A stretch of 64,000 nucleotides of DNA from Polaribacter septentrionalilitoris (GTDB taxonomy: Bacteria; Bacteroidota; Bacteroidia; Flavobacteriales; Flavobacteriaceae): assembly GCF_009832745.1 (NCBI RefSeq), contig NZ_VRMJ01000041.1, positions 480,152 through 544,151 of the forward strand. Reading direction: 5' to 3'. Under the pieces are notes generated by a model. The model saw nothing but the letters and a program-made list of their open reading frames with translations. It did not search any database and was not told the DNA's origin. This document shows positions 23,602-32,163 of this stretch, in pieces; within the stretch, counting starts at the first letter, position 1, and each line of letters begins with the position of its first letter. The position numbers and the translations under genes are program-made.

Positions 23602-24870
23602 ATGCAATCATTACTAAGATTTGTAAAAAAAGGAATAAAGCCTGAGCAGTTATTTATGCTAAGTGTGCTTTTAGTAAATGGAGGGAATTATCTGTATAAT
23701 TTAGTTTTAGGTAGAGTTTTAGGACCAGAAAAATTTGCTGATGCAGCAATTTTAATTACTTTTTTATTGGTTTTATCTTTTGTAGCGATGACTTTTCAAT
23801 TAGTAACGGCAAAATTTTCAGTGTTATTTGAAGATTCTATATTTAGTGGTTTTATTTCTAAAATTTATAAAAATGCTTTGTTTACCGGTGTTTTTTTAGG
23901 AGTATTAATTGTTATTTTTTCATCTCAACTACAACAATTTTTTAAAACAACTTCTTCCTTGATGTTTGTTATTTTTGGTATTGGTGTTCCTTTTTATTTT
24001 TTAATGAGTGTTAATAGAGGTGTTTTTCAAGGCAAGCAAGAATTGAAATCATTGTCTGTTACTTACCAGTCAGAGATGATTAGTCGTCTTTTATTAACTT
24101 TTGCTTTACTGTATTTTTTAAATATAGACTCTTCTTTAATAATAGCAATAGGTATTTTTTTCTCTTTCGTATTTGGGTTGATTCCTTTTAGAAGTAGTAA
24201 TTTTTCTCTATTTAAACCTTTTCAATTAGACGACTCTAGTAAGAAATTGGTCAAGAATTTTTTTATTATCACGGCTTTTTATGAATTAACACAAATTATT
24301 ATTAATAACAGTGATATTTTACTGGTAAAGCATTATTTTGAATCTTATGAAGCTGGTTTGTATGCATCTTTAGCTTTAATTGGTAGAGTAGTCTATTTTA
24401 TTGCTTGGATGTTTGTAATGTTGTTATTGCCAACTGTTGTTCAGCTTAAAAAAGACGGTAAAGATACATTGCCAATTTTGTTAAAATATGTTGCATATAT
24501 TGGTTTTATTGCAGGTGCAATTGTTGTAAGTTGTTTCTTCTTTCCTAATGAAATTATTAAAATTTTGTTTGGTAGTAAATACTTACCTATTTCATCATTA
24601 TTATGGAAATATGCTTCTGCTACTGGTATTTTTGCAATCTCTAATATTTTTGCTTACTATTATTTATCTTTAGACAAATACATTCCTGTAGTACTTTCGG
24701 GTATTTTTGGGATGTTACAAATCGTTTTGGTTGTATTGTTTCATGAGTCATTAGAACAGGTAGTTCATGTTCAAATTATAGCTATGGTTTTGTTGTTAAT
24801 TGTACAATTGAGTTTTTTCTTTTTTAAAGATTCTAAAACAACAAGTGTCACAAAAGAAACTAATAACTAG
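23602..24870 (+). CDS. Polysaccharide flippase-like membrane protein (MATE/MVF fold)
   Basis: 422 residues with about 12 hydrophobic helices. It resembles the oligosaccharide flippase/Wzx-PelG type: an N-terminal ...VNGGNYLYNLVLGRVLGPEKFADAAILITF segment, the central NRGVFQGKQELKSLSVTYQSEMISRLLL, and the paired-bundle repeat after residue 210. Members move lipid-linked or nascent glycans across the inner membrane. It is encoded with the STAS protein under LytTR-type promoter 3 and next to a GT4 gene, an arrangement that recalls pelF-pelG, although sequence identity to Pel cannot be judged here. Confidence 0.8.
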   Translation: MQSLLRFVKKGIKPEQLFMLSVLLVNGGNYLYNLVLGRVLGPEKFADAAILITFLLVLSFVAMTFQLVTAKFSVLFEDSIFSGFISKIYKNALFTGVFLGVLIVIFSSQLQQFFKTTSSLMFVIFGIGVPFYFLMSVNRGVFQGKQELKSLSVTYQSEMISRLLLTFALLYFLNIDSSLIIAIGIFFSFVFGLIPFRSSNFSLFKPFQLDDSSKKLVKNFFIITAFYELTQIIINNSDILLVKHYFESYEAGLYASLALIGRVVYFIAWMFVMLLLPTVVQLKKDGKDTLPILLKYVAYIGFIAGAIVVSCFFFPNEIIKILFGSKYLPISSLLWKYASATGIFAISNIFAYYYLSLDKYIPVVLSGIFGMLQIVLVVLFHESLEQVVHVQIIAMVLLLIVQLSFFFFKDSKTTSVTKETNN

Positions 24871-24874
24871 TTGT

Positions 24875-24959
24875 ATCTAAGCGTAATTTCCAATCGTCTA
24901 TATAAAATTGCATTTGAACAAACTACTTACAATTATCATAGCTTAAAAACCGAAATTTG
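24875..24959 (+). promoter_or_regulatory. LytTR-type direct-repeat promoter 4 (GT4)
   Basis: Half-sites ATCTAAGC (24875) and GTCTATAT (24896) are 21 bp apart, with the -7-like GAAATTTG (24952-24959) 56 bp from the proximal half-site and 22 bp before the ATG. No -33 TTG is seen. Confidence 0.62.
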
Positions 24960-24981
24960 TATCATATAAAAAAAATATAAA

Positions 24982-26163
24982 ATGAAACTAGCCATTGTAA
25001 CTGCATATCCACCAAGTAAAGTAACACTAAATGAGTATGCTTACCATTTAGTAAAAAGCTTTAGACAAAGTGAAAAAGTAACAGAATTAATTTTGTTAAC
25101 AGATAAAACCTCTGAAGAAAAAGATATTAATTTTACAGAAAATGGATGTAAAATCACTGTAAAAGAATGTTGGAAATTTAACAGTTATTCAAATACAAGA
25201 GGCGTTGTAAAAGCGATCAATCAAACTAAACCAGATGCTATTCTTTTTAATTTACAGTTTATGAAATTTGGAGATAAAAAGGTTGTTGCTGCATTAGGGT
25301 TAACATTGCCTTTAATCTGTAAAATGAAAGGGATACCAACAATTGTTTTATTACATAATATTTTAGAACAAGTAGATTTAGATAGTGCAGGTTTTACATC
25401 AAATAAATTGGCTCAAAAGATTTATAATTTTATAGGAACAACATTAACAAAACTAATTTTAAAAGCAGATTTAGTTGCTGTTACTATGGATAAATATGTA
25501 ACTACTTTAGTTGATAAATATAAAGTAGATAATGTTAAAATGATACCTCATGGAACTTTTGAAATTCCAGACAATCCATCTCAAAAATTACCAGATGGTC
25601 CTTTGAAAATTATGACTTTTGGAAAATTTGGAACTTACAAGAAAGTTGAATCTATGATTGAAGCTGTAGAACTTGTAAGAAAAGATACAGGATTAGATTT
25701 AGAAATTGTTATTGCAGGGACAGACAACCCAAACGTACCAGGTTATTTAGCAAATGCAAAAGAAACCTATAAACATGTACCACAATTAACATTTACAGGT
25801 TATGTAGAAGAAAATGAGGTAGAACCATTGTTTACAGAAAGTGCTGTTGTAGTTTTTCCTTATACTTCTACAACAGGAAGTTCAGGGGTTTTACATCAGG
25901 CAGGGAGTTATGGTAAGGCAGTAGTAATGCCAAATTTAGGTGATTTAACAACGTTAATTGAAGATGAAGGGTATAGAGGTGAGTTTTTTGAGCCAGAAAG
26001 TGTACCTAGTTTAGCAAAAGCAATTAAAGCAATTGTTACTAATGAAGCGTATAGAATTGAATTAGGAGAAACAAATTATAAGGCTGCAACTGCTTACCCT
26101 ATGGAAAGAATTACAGATATTTACTTAGAAGAATTCAATAAAATTATAAACCAAAAGAAATAA
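24982..26163 (+). CDS. GT4-family glycosyltransferase
   Basis: 393 residues with the GT-B fold. The N-terminal Rossmann domain starts MKLAIVTAYPPSKVTLNEYAYHLV. The C-terminal half has the GT4 features MTFGKFGTYKKVESMIEAVELV, a TFTGYVEENEVEPLF strand-helix, and the sugar-nucleotide site VVFPYTSTTGSSGVLHQAGSYGKAVV. It transfers a sugar from an NDP donor to a growing glycan on the cytoplasmic face. It has its own LytTR-type promoter and ends 3 bp from the convergent GH5-like gene. In this cluster it is the likely main polymerising or priming transferase, alongside the receiver-GT2 protein. Donor and product cannot be read from sequence. Confidence 0.85.
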   Translation: MKLAIVTAYPPSKVTLNEYAYHLVKSFRQSEKVTELILLTDKTSEEKDINFTENGCKITVKECWKFNSYSNTRGVVKAINQTKPDAILFNLQFMKFGDKKVVAALGLTLPLICKMKGIPTIVLLHNILEQVDLDSAGFTSNKLAQKIYNFIGTTLTKLILKADLVAVTMDKYVTTLVDKYKVDNVKMIPHGTFEIPDNPSQKLPDGPLKIMTFGKFGTYKKVESMIEAVELVRKDTGLDLEIVIAGTDNPNVPGYLANAKETYKHVPQLTFTGYVEENEVEPLFTESAVVVFPYTSTTGSSGVLHQAGSYGKAVVMPNLGDLTTLIEDEGYRGEFFEPESVPSLAKAIKAIVTNEAYRIELGETNYKAATAYPMERITDIYLEEFNKIINQKK

Positions 26164-26166
26164 TAT

Positions 26167-27681
26167 TTAATTAGAGATGTATTTATAGGATAATTTTTTC
26201 TCACCTGTGTTAGAAATGAATCCAAATTTTTTCTGCGGATTCGTTCGCCAAGGTAGCCTCCCTAAAACTTCTTTAGGTACAAAATCAAAATCATACAAAG
26301 TCCATGACATAAAAGGAATATTATTTCTTGTCAGGACTTTTTGTATTTCTTTATAGTAGGCTGCTTGTTTTTCTTCAGAACCCGCAAAAGGCCTCCACAA
26401 ACCACTGTAAGAAGAAACTCCGAATTCTTGTAAAATTATAGGTTTGTCTTTTATGTTTTCTTTTAGAGATAAATATTTACTTTCAAACTTACTTAAATCT
26501 TCATAGTAATGAAAAGAAACTACATCTACTTTATCTTTTAAAATACTTGCACTTTCTACATTAGACCAGCCAATGGTAACAGGATGTTTTTTATCAATAG
26601 ATTTAATTAAATCAATCATAAAACTTAACCAAGCTGTTACATTTTCTTTACCTCTGGCATCAAAATCTAAATTGGGTTCATTTTTAACATCCCAGGCTAA
26701 AATTGCTTTATGATCTTTAAATTTTTCAATAATTTTTTCTGCATGTCTATGGTTTAATGTCCAGTCTAGTACATCGTAATTTCCATAAAAATCAAACAAA
26801 GTAACAACGGCTTTTAAATTTGCCTTTTTGGCAGCATCTAAAACTTTCTGTAACTTCTCTAGTTTTTCATATTTTATATTCGCTTTTCCGAAATCTTCGT
26901 AGGGTACAAATATCCTTACAGAATTTAAATTGGCTTCCTTAATGATTTTAAAATCCTTTTCAATAATACTAATATCAAATGCATCACCATACATATTCCA
27001 AGGAGTTGCTTGTGGATAATAATTTATACCTTTAATGTTGGTGTCTGTAATTGTTCTTTTTTGATGGGGATCTTGATATTTTTCTGAAGATTCTTTTACC
27101 ATATGTCTAATCCTCCAGAAACCATCTTCTAATAATAGAACATATTTATATGTTGATATTTCTGTAGTTTCTAAAATCAATTTATTGTCTTTAAAAACTT
27201 TTTTATATTCTAAGGCGTCTGTATCTTTTAAAACAATTAATTGTCCATCCTCACTAAAAAACTCAAGATTTAAGTGATGTTGTAGGGTAGTAGATTCTAC
27301 AGATATTTTATTTGATTTATTAAAATTGAGTATGTTGTAAATATTTTCTCTAGCACTTTCTGTAAAATAGTCTTCTATACCAACTTTTGTATTGGTTTTG
27401 TAGGCTATATGTTTCACATACCAAGCATCTAAATAATCGTTTTCAACTTCTGCAATTTTTTGCTTACTTATTTTTCTTCCTTCATTGCCATCTAAAATCC
27501 AAGTTACTTTGGGTAAATATTGGTCTGCTTTTTTAACTTCTGTATGTAGCATTTTACTTCTGTCTGCACCTGTATTTAAAAAGCTAAAAATAGAACTCAC
27601 TAAAAACAAAAGAATTCCTATTATAATTACATAAGTTAGCATTAAAACACCTCTAAGAATTCGTTTATTAGTTTTTACCAT
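26167..27681 (-). CDS. Membrane-anchored GH5-like glycosidase
   Basis: 504 residues. A cytoplasmic basic start and one membrane helix (VLMLTYVIIIGILLFLVSSI) are followed by a linker domain (about 45-205) and a TIM barrel (about 215-504). The barrel matches clan GH-A, closest to GH5: KGINYYP, the acid/base Glu335 in WDVKNEPN, FHYYEDL, the nucleophile Glu419 in ILQEFGVSS and WTLYDFDF. The enzyme faces the periplasm. Synthase-type exopolysaccharide systems often encode such a hydrolase (like BcsZ or PelA) to trim nascent polymer, which is the favoured role here. It is the last gene of the minus-strand unit 31981 to 26167 and overlaps the Ig-like gene by 7 bp. Confidence 0.8.
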   Translation of the reverse strand: MVKTNKRILRGVLMLTYVIIIGILLFLVSSIFSFLNTGADRSKMLHTEVKKADQYLPKVTWILDGNEGRKISKQKIAEVENDYLDAWYVKHIAYKTNTKVGIEDYFTESARENIYNILNFNKSNKISVESTTLQHHLNLEFFSEDGQLIVLKDTDALEYKKVFKDNKLILETTEISTYKYVLLLEDGFWRIRHMVKESSEKYQDPHQKRTITDTNIKGINYYPQATPWNMYGDAFDISIIEKDFKIIKEANLNSVRIFVPYEDFGKANIKYEKLEKLQKVLDAAKKANLKAVVTLFDFYGNYDVLDWTLNHRHAEKIIEKFKDHKAILAWDVKNEPNLDFDARGKENVTAWLSFMIDLIKSIDKKHPVTIGWSNVESASILKDKVDVVSFHYYEDLSKFESKYLSLKENIKDKPIILQEFGVSSYSGLWRPFAGSEEKQAAYYKEIQKVLTRNNIPFMSWTLYDFDFVPKEVLGRLPWRTNPQKKFGFISNTGEKKLSYKYISN

Positions 27682-28892
27682 AGTTTAAAACTTTTAAATT
27701 CTTTTTTAATCCCTGCAGTTTCAATAATTACTTGGTATTCATTGTTCTCATAAATATTAGGATCTAAATAAAAGCTAGCAAAACCGTTATTAGATTCTTT
27801 AAAAAGTTCTTTAATTAGAGTTTTGTTTTTATAAATAGATAGTTTTATGGATAATCCATCAGGAATCAATTGCCCCATAAAACTTTCTAAAGGCCCTACA
27901 GTTATAATTCTATTATGCTGTTTAAAAGCAACATTATAATCTTCAATTACTTTTTTATATTTAATTGTTATGGTGTTACTTTCTGCAATACCAATAAAAT
28001 AAGCTTTTATTTTCCAAGTATCTTCAAAATCGGGATGAACAATTTTTGCATGAGCCACTCCATTAATAGTAGTTGCAGCCGTCTTTAAAATGCCTCCTTT
28101 TTGATCGGTGATGTAAAACTCTATATAACTTCCATCACTAATAATATTATTGTTTTTATCTTTTATAATGGATGTGTACAGTGTTGTAATTTGATTTCCG
28201 TCTGCATATTCATGATTTCTATGTGTAAAAATTTTAAAATCTGTTGCTATGGCAGGCATAATGTTTACATCAAACTCTTTAGAGTTTAAACCATGACATT
28301 CTGATGATATAATCATTCGCCCACTTTTTTTAGGAGCATAAAAATTTTTATAGCCAATTAATTTATCTGTATATATTGGTGTTATATTTTCAGATTTTAA
28401 AAATTGATATTTTACATCAACTTTACTATTGTCTAAGATAGGGTTGTCTAAACTATCTGTAGGTATTACAACCAGCATTGTATAGTCTAAACCTCCAGCA
28501 TCAATACTAGGTGGACCCAAATAGGTTTCAATACTTGTGGGGTGTTGTTGAGATGAAATAGAAATATTTCCAGAAATAGTTTCATCAGTATTTATGATTT
28601 TCCAAGACAATATTCCTCTTTTTTTTGATAAAAACCTTGGAACTGTAAAAGATGCTTTTTGGCTTAAAACTTTAGATTGTAATACAATAGAACCATAACT
28701 ATTAGAACAATATAACTGAAAAACAGTGTCTTTTTTAACTTTAAAATTAAGTATAATGTCTTCACCAACAATATAATTTGTTTTTGTTGATAATAGAGTA
28801 ATAGAAGTTTGCTTGGTATTTGTTTCTTGTGCTAGAAAAGATACAATTACCAACTGGAAAAGTAGTAGCGCAAAACTTTTTTTTAACTTCAT
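27675..28892 (-). CDS. Secreted Ig-like beta-domain protein of the polysaccharide cluster
   Basis: 405 residues with an N-terminal signal peptide (LLLFQLVIVSFLAQ). The rest is almost entirely beta strand and reads as a string of Ig/MG-type domains of about 90 residues (for example TKTNYIVGEDIILNFKVKKD, then DGNQITTLYTSIIKDKNNNIISDGSYIEFYITDQKGGI, an invasin/Big-like pattern). No enzymatic motif and no T9SS tail are visible, so it is probably periplasmic. It sits between, and overlaps both, the GT-C-like membrane protein gene and the GH5-like gene, which argues for a structural role in one envelope complex. The exact function is unknown. Confidence 0.6.
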   Translation of the reverse strand: MKLKKSFALLLFQLVIVSFLAQETNTKQTSITLLSTKTNYIVGEDIILNFKVKKDTVFQLYCSNSYGSIVLQSKVLSQKASFTVPRFLSKKRGILSWKIINTDETISGNISISSQQHPTSIETYLGPPSIDAGGLDYTMLVVIPTDSLDNPILDNSKVDVKYQFLKSENITPIYTDKLIGYKNFYAPKKSGRMIISSECHGLNSKEFDVNIMPAIATDFKIFTHRNHEYADGNQITTLYTSIIKDKNNNIISDGSYIEFYITDQKGGILKTAATTINGVAHAKIVHPDFEDTWKIKAYFIGIAESNTITIKYKKVIEDYNVAFKQHNRIITVGPLESFMGQLIPDGLSIKLSIYKNKTLIKELFKESNNGFASFYLDPNIYENNEYQVIIETAGIKKEFKSFKLW

Positions 28893-31800
28893 TATTTAGG
28901 ATTACCAATATAAATATTTAATTCAATTTTAATATAACTAAAAAGAGAATGATCTACTTTTTGTAATTTACTTATGGTATGATTATGTATTCTGTTGGGT
29001 ATTATTTTAGAGGCAATGTCTTTATTTGGTAAGCCATTTACAAAACAATAACTCATATCATTGCTAATACTTTTTATTTTAGGGTCTTTAGGAATAGAGT
29101 AGTTAAAACGTAATTTTCTTTCTTGTCTAATACCTTCTTTTAAAAATAAATTATCAACCCATATCATTTCTTTGTCTTTATTGTAGAAAGTAATAATTAA
29201 TTGGGGAACCGTTATCTCTTGAATTCCGCTATTAAATAAAGTACCACTAATTGTGTTTGAAGAAATATTTACTTCACTTAAAACTACGTCTTTAAATAAA
29301 TCTGAATTAGAAGTATTTCCTGCAGCTTGTAAATTAAACTTTGTAGGTTGTTCACTTAGTTCTATTGGAGTAAATTCATCTGGGTTAAATGTTTTAGGAA
29401 TGGAGTCTTTTGTTTTAGACCAAGCAATACCTTCAAAATTAATTCTAAATGCACTTATTTCTTTGGGCATTAATTTATGCTTTATAATATGCTTAGCATT
29501 GTAGGTTGCTAATTCTTTGTTGTCATCGTTATAAAGTGTCCCTTTTAATACTACATCAGATGGAACATTGTCTATATTTTGAACTTCACCAATAATAGAG
29601 TAACGTTTATTAAACTTTATCAATTTTGCAGAAACAATCTCTAAAACAGGTTGTTTTAAAACATCCTCGTGATGGGTTTGCTCTGTGGTAATTCTTCTTC
29701 TTCCTTGATTAAAATAACCAGTAGTATTTTTAGAATATAGTTGGTCTGGAGGTAAGTCTATAGATTTTCTAGTAGGTTTTAAATACCATTTTCTGCCTCT
29801 TTTAACAGTTGTTCTAAATTCTACTTTAGATAGTTTTTCTAAAGGAGTAATCCATTTTGTTTCTACTTTTAAAGTTGTTAAACTATCTGTTTTTTTTAAA
29901 ACTTCTGTAGTAATTGCATCTAACTTCGCATATGAACTTAACAGACCATCAGTAACCGAAATTTCTAGTAAATATTGAGCTCTAGTTAAATTGTCTTTAG
30001 GATCTATATAACTAAAACTTTTATTTAATTCTTTAAAATCGATGGCATCATAATAGGCTTTTACTACATTTTCTGGAGACCTTTGTGTGTCGTTTTTTAT
30101 GTAAAACATATAACAAGCATAACTTATAGTAATAATTAGAAGAACTGCCCAAATATGAAAAGCTTTTAAAACATTTTTAGAAAATTTAGAATAATCATTT
30201 TTATATTTAAAATATATAGGGTTTGGTTTTGTTTTTGTTTTTAAAGCGTTAATAATCAACGATTGAACATTAAATATAAAAGCAAAAAGTACCGTTAAAA
30301 AAGGAATTACGCCCCACATAATTTTTACCCAAGCAGGCACATCTTCTTTAGGTAAAATAGAAGAAACCGGAGGTACATTCAGTTTTTCCCAAACCATAAT
30401 ACCATTTTCTAATTGAGACAAACGTTGCCAACCACAGAAAAATAAAACTGGATCATAAAATTTGTCATTAGAAAATATATATTTTAAATTGTATTTCTCA
30501 GGTGTTGTTAAAAATTGCTGTAAAGAACCTATACCAGCTACTCCCTTAAATTTAGAGTTTTCTAAACGCTCAATGGGTCTTGTGGTTAATTCTGGCAAAC
30601 GTCTTGCAGAATGATAATTACCATCAACACTCATTGCATTAGATTGTGCACCTAACCATGCCATTTGATCTCCAAAGCCCAAAGTTAAATACCTCCAATG
30701 GTCATGAGAATCTTGACTTAAAAAATTAACAATAGGTAACATTTTAATTTTCTGAGGTTGCGAAGGTCTAAAATATCCCAAACTCATGGTAAAAACTACC
30801 ATTGCAACATAAAAAAAGGCTAAAAGACCACCCAATAATCGATGATAAACTGCACCAAATTTTTCTTGTATTAACTCTTTTAAGTCTCCTTCTACAAATC
30901 GATAAACAAATTCCCCAAATATAGGAATAGACATAATAGAACCCCAAAGCGTAAACCTATCTAATGTTAAAATATTAAAAGCAGTCTCGCCTAAAATCAT
31001 TTTTGGTATAGGGGTTGTCCCACCAGTTCCTAAAATTACTAGCATTGTAAATGATAAACCAAAAAATAAATACCTTTTGCTGTAATATCTATAAAAAATA
31101 TAAGGAAGTATAAATAACAGTAATCCCCAAGGAATTGTAAAAAACACTAACCCAGAAGAAGTAACATCTATAAAACTGTCTCTAGAGCCATGAGGTATTG
31201 GAACTTGAGTTATTGGATTTTTCTTAGAGTTTAACCAATAAGGAAAAATACAAAAAACAATTAAAAAAAGTGCAGATAAACCAAATGCTAAATTCTTTTT
31301 TAATTGCTTAAAAAATGTTTTTAAAAATAAAGAAAAAGTAACCTCTTTATAGCTATTAACCTCTTCTCTAGCTACATCCATAATTACAGTTCCAATCAAT
31401 GGAAAAATAAAGAATAACATTCCAAAAATAGGAGTTACATGATGTGATGTAACTGTTACAGAAATTAATGAAAGTGATGTAAAAAAGAATTTATATTTAC
31501 CAGTTTTAAGCCATAAATATATTTCTGGTAAAGCATGCATTAAAATTGATACACCAACAATGCTAGGTAATTGACCAAAAATATGCAACGTTTCTACAAA
31601 AGATGAAGAAAAAACAGCTAAAATAGCTGCATAGCCAGCTACAGTTCTATTAGAGGTTATCAATAAAGAATACCTGTATGCGCCAGTTACAAATAATATA
31701 ATAGCCACAAATGCAACAGTAAAAAGGCCAAATTTTAAACCTCCAACTAAAGATAATGCCCCCATAGTTTGATGCACCAAAGGCGGATAACTTTGTACAG

Positions 31801-31981
31801 TGAAACCTGTATACCATCTGTAATTCCAAGGTTCAAACCAACTATTAGCATAATGATCAGCAAAAAACAAGTGTATTAAAGCATCATAAGTGGTTTCTAG
31901 AGTAAAGAAAATGGTAGAACCATGAAATAATAATGCTAGTAATATTGCAGTTATTAAATATTTATTAGACTTTTCTTTCAT
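28892..31981 (-). CDS. Giant GT-C-like integral membrane protein (PTPS-related type)
   Basis: 1029 residues. The first half has about a dozen hydrophobic helices. It starts like GT-C transferases, with an acidic/His motif in the first outer loop (TLETTYDALIHLFFADHY) and a following PWNYRWYTGFTVQSYPPLVH segment. This matches the family annotated as 6-pyruvoyl-tetrahydropterin synthase-related membrane protein, a misleading name, because the fold is that of lipid-linked-sugar glycosyltransferases. After a later helix pair (about 555-640) comes a large soluble C-terminal part with a SnoaL/NTF2-like stretch (SPENVVKAYYDAIDFKELNKSF) and beta domains. It overlaps the Ig-like gene by one base, so the three minus-strand genes form one operon. 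It is probably a sugar-transferring or polymerising membrane component. Confidence 0.68.
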   Translation of the reverse strand: MKEKSNKYLITAILLALLFHGSTIFFTLETTYDALIHLFFADHYANSWFEPWNYRWYTGFTVQSYPPLVHQTMGALSLVGGLKFGLFTVAFVAIILFVTGAYRYSLLITSNRTVAGYAAILAVFSSSFVETLHIFGQLPSIVGVSILMHALPEIYLWLKTGKYKFFFTSLSLISVTVTSHHVTPIFGMLFFIFPLIGTVIMDVAREEVNSYKEVTFSLFLKTFFKQLKKNLAFGLSALFLIVFCIFPYWLNSKKNPITQVPIPHGSRDSFIDVTSSGLVFFTIPWGLLLFILPYIFYRYYSKRYLFFGLSFTMLVILGTGGTTPIPKMILGETAFNILTLDRFTLWGSIMSIPIFGEFVYRFVEGDLKELIQEKFGAVYHRLLGGLLAFFYVAMVVFTMSLGYFRPSQPQKIKMLPIVNFLSQDSHDHWRYLTLGFGDQMAWLGAQSNAMSVDGNYHSARRLPELTTRPIERLENSKFKGVAGIGSLQQFLTTPEKYNLKYIFSNDKFYDPVLFFCGWQRLSQLENGIMVWEKLNVPPVSSILPKEDVPAWVKIMWGVIPFLTVLFAFIFNVQSLIINALKTKTKPNPIYFKYKNDYSKFSKNVLKAFHIWAVLLIITISYACYMFYIKNDTQRSPENVVKAYYDAIDFKELNKSFSYIDPKDNLTRAQYLLEISVTDGLLSSYAKLDAITTEVLKKTDSLTTLKVETKWITPLEKLSKVEFRTTVKRGRKWYLKPTRKSIDLPPDQLYSKNTTGYFNQGRRRITTEQTHHEDVLKQPVLEIVSAKLIKFNKRYSIIGEVQNIDNVPSDVVLKGTLYNDDNKELATYNAKHIIKHKLMPKEISAFRINFEGIAWSKTKDSIPKTFNPDEFTPIELSEQPTKFNLQAAGNTSNSDLFKDVVLSEVNISSNTISGTLFNSGIQEITVPQLIITFYNKDKEMIWVDNLFLKEGIRQERKLRFNYSIPKDPKIKSISNDMSYCFVNGLPNKDIASKIIPNRIHNHTISKLQKVDHSLFSYIKIELNIYIGNPK

Positions 31982-32045
31982 TTACAAAATCTCACTTAAG
32001 ATATCGTAAATATAAAATAATTTTATCCTATATTTTTTTTTATTT

Positions 32046-32130
32046 AACTAAAGTAAACAACCTTTCACCTATAGATAATCTTACTTTAACTCTAAAAAGT
32101 AAAAAAGAAAGGTTAACTAAATTACTTTTG
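32046..32130 (+). promoter_or_regulatory. LytTR-type direct-repeat promoter 5 (receiver-GT2)
   Basis: Half-sites AACTAAAG (32046) and ACCTATAG (32067) are 21 bp apart. TACTTTTG (32123-32130) is a full -7 match, again exactly 56 bp from the proximal half-site, and no -33 TTG is seen. It lies in the divergent gap facing the GT-C-like gene. Confidence 0.7.
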
Positions 32131-32163
32131 TATTAAAGTTTTAACCAAACAAATTATATGATT

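Noticed and set aside
32063..32097. A second LytTR-like half-site pair in reverse orientation (CTATAGAT and CTCTAAAA, 21 bp apart) that could serve the minus-strand GT-C-like gene
   Set aside because: CTATAGAT overlaps the half-site already used by promoter 5, the second half-site is poor, and the only -7-like element on the minus strand (TATATTTA ending at 32007) is 62 bp away instead of 56.
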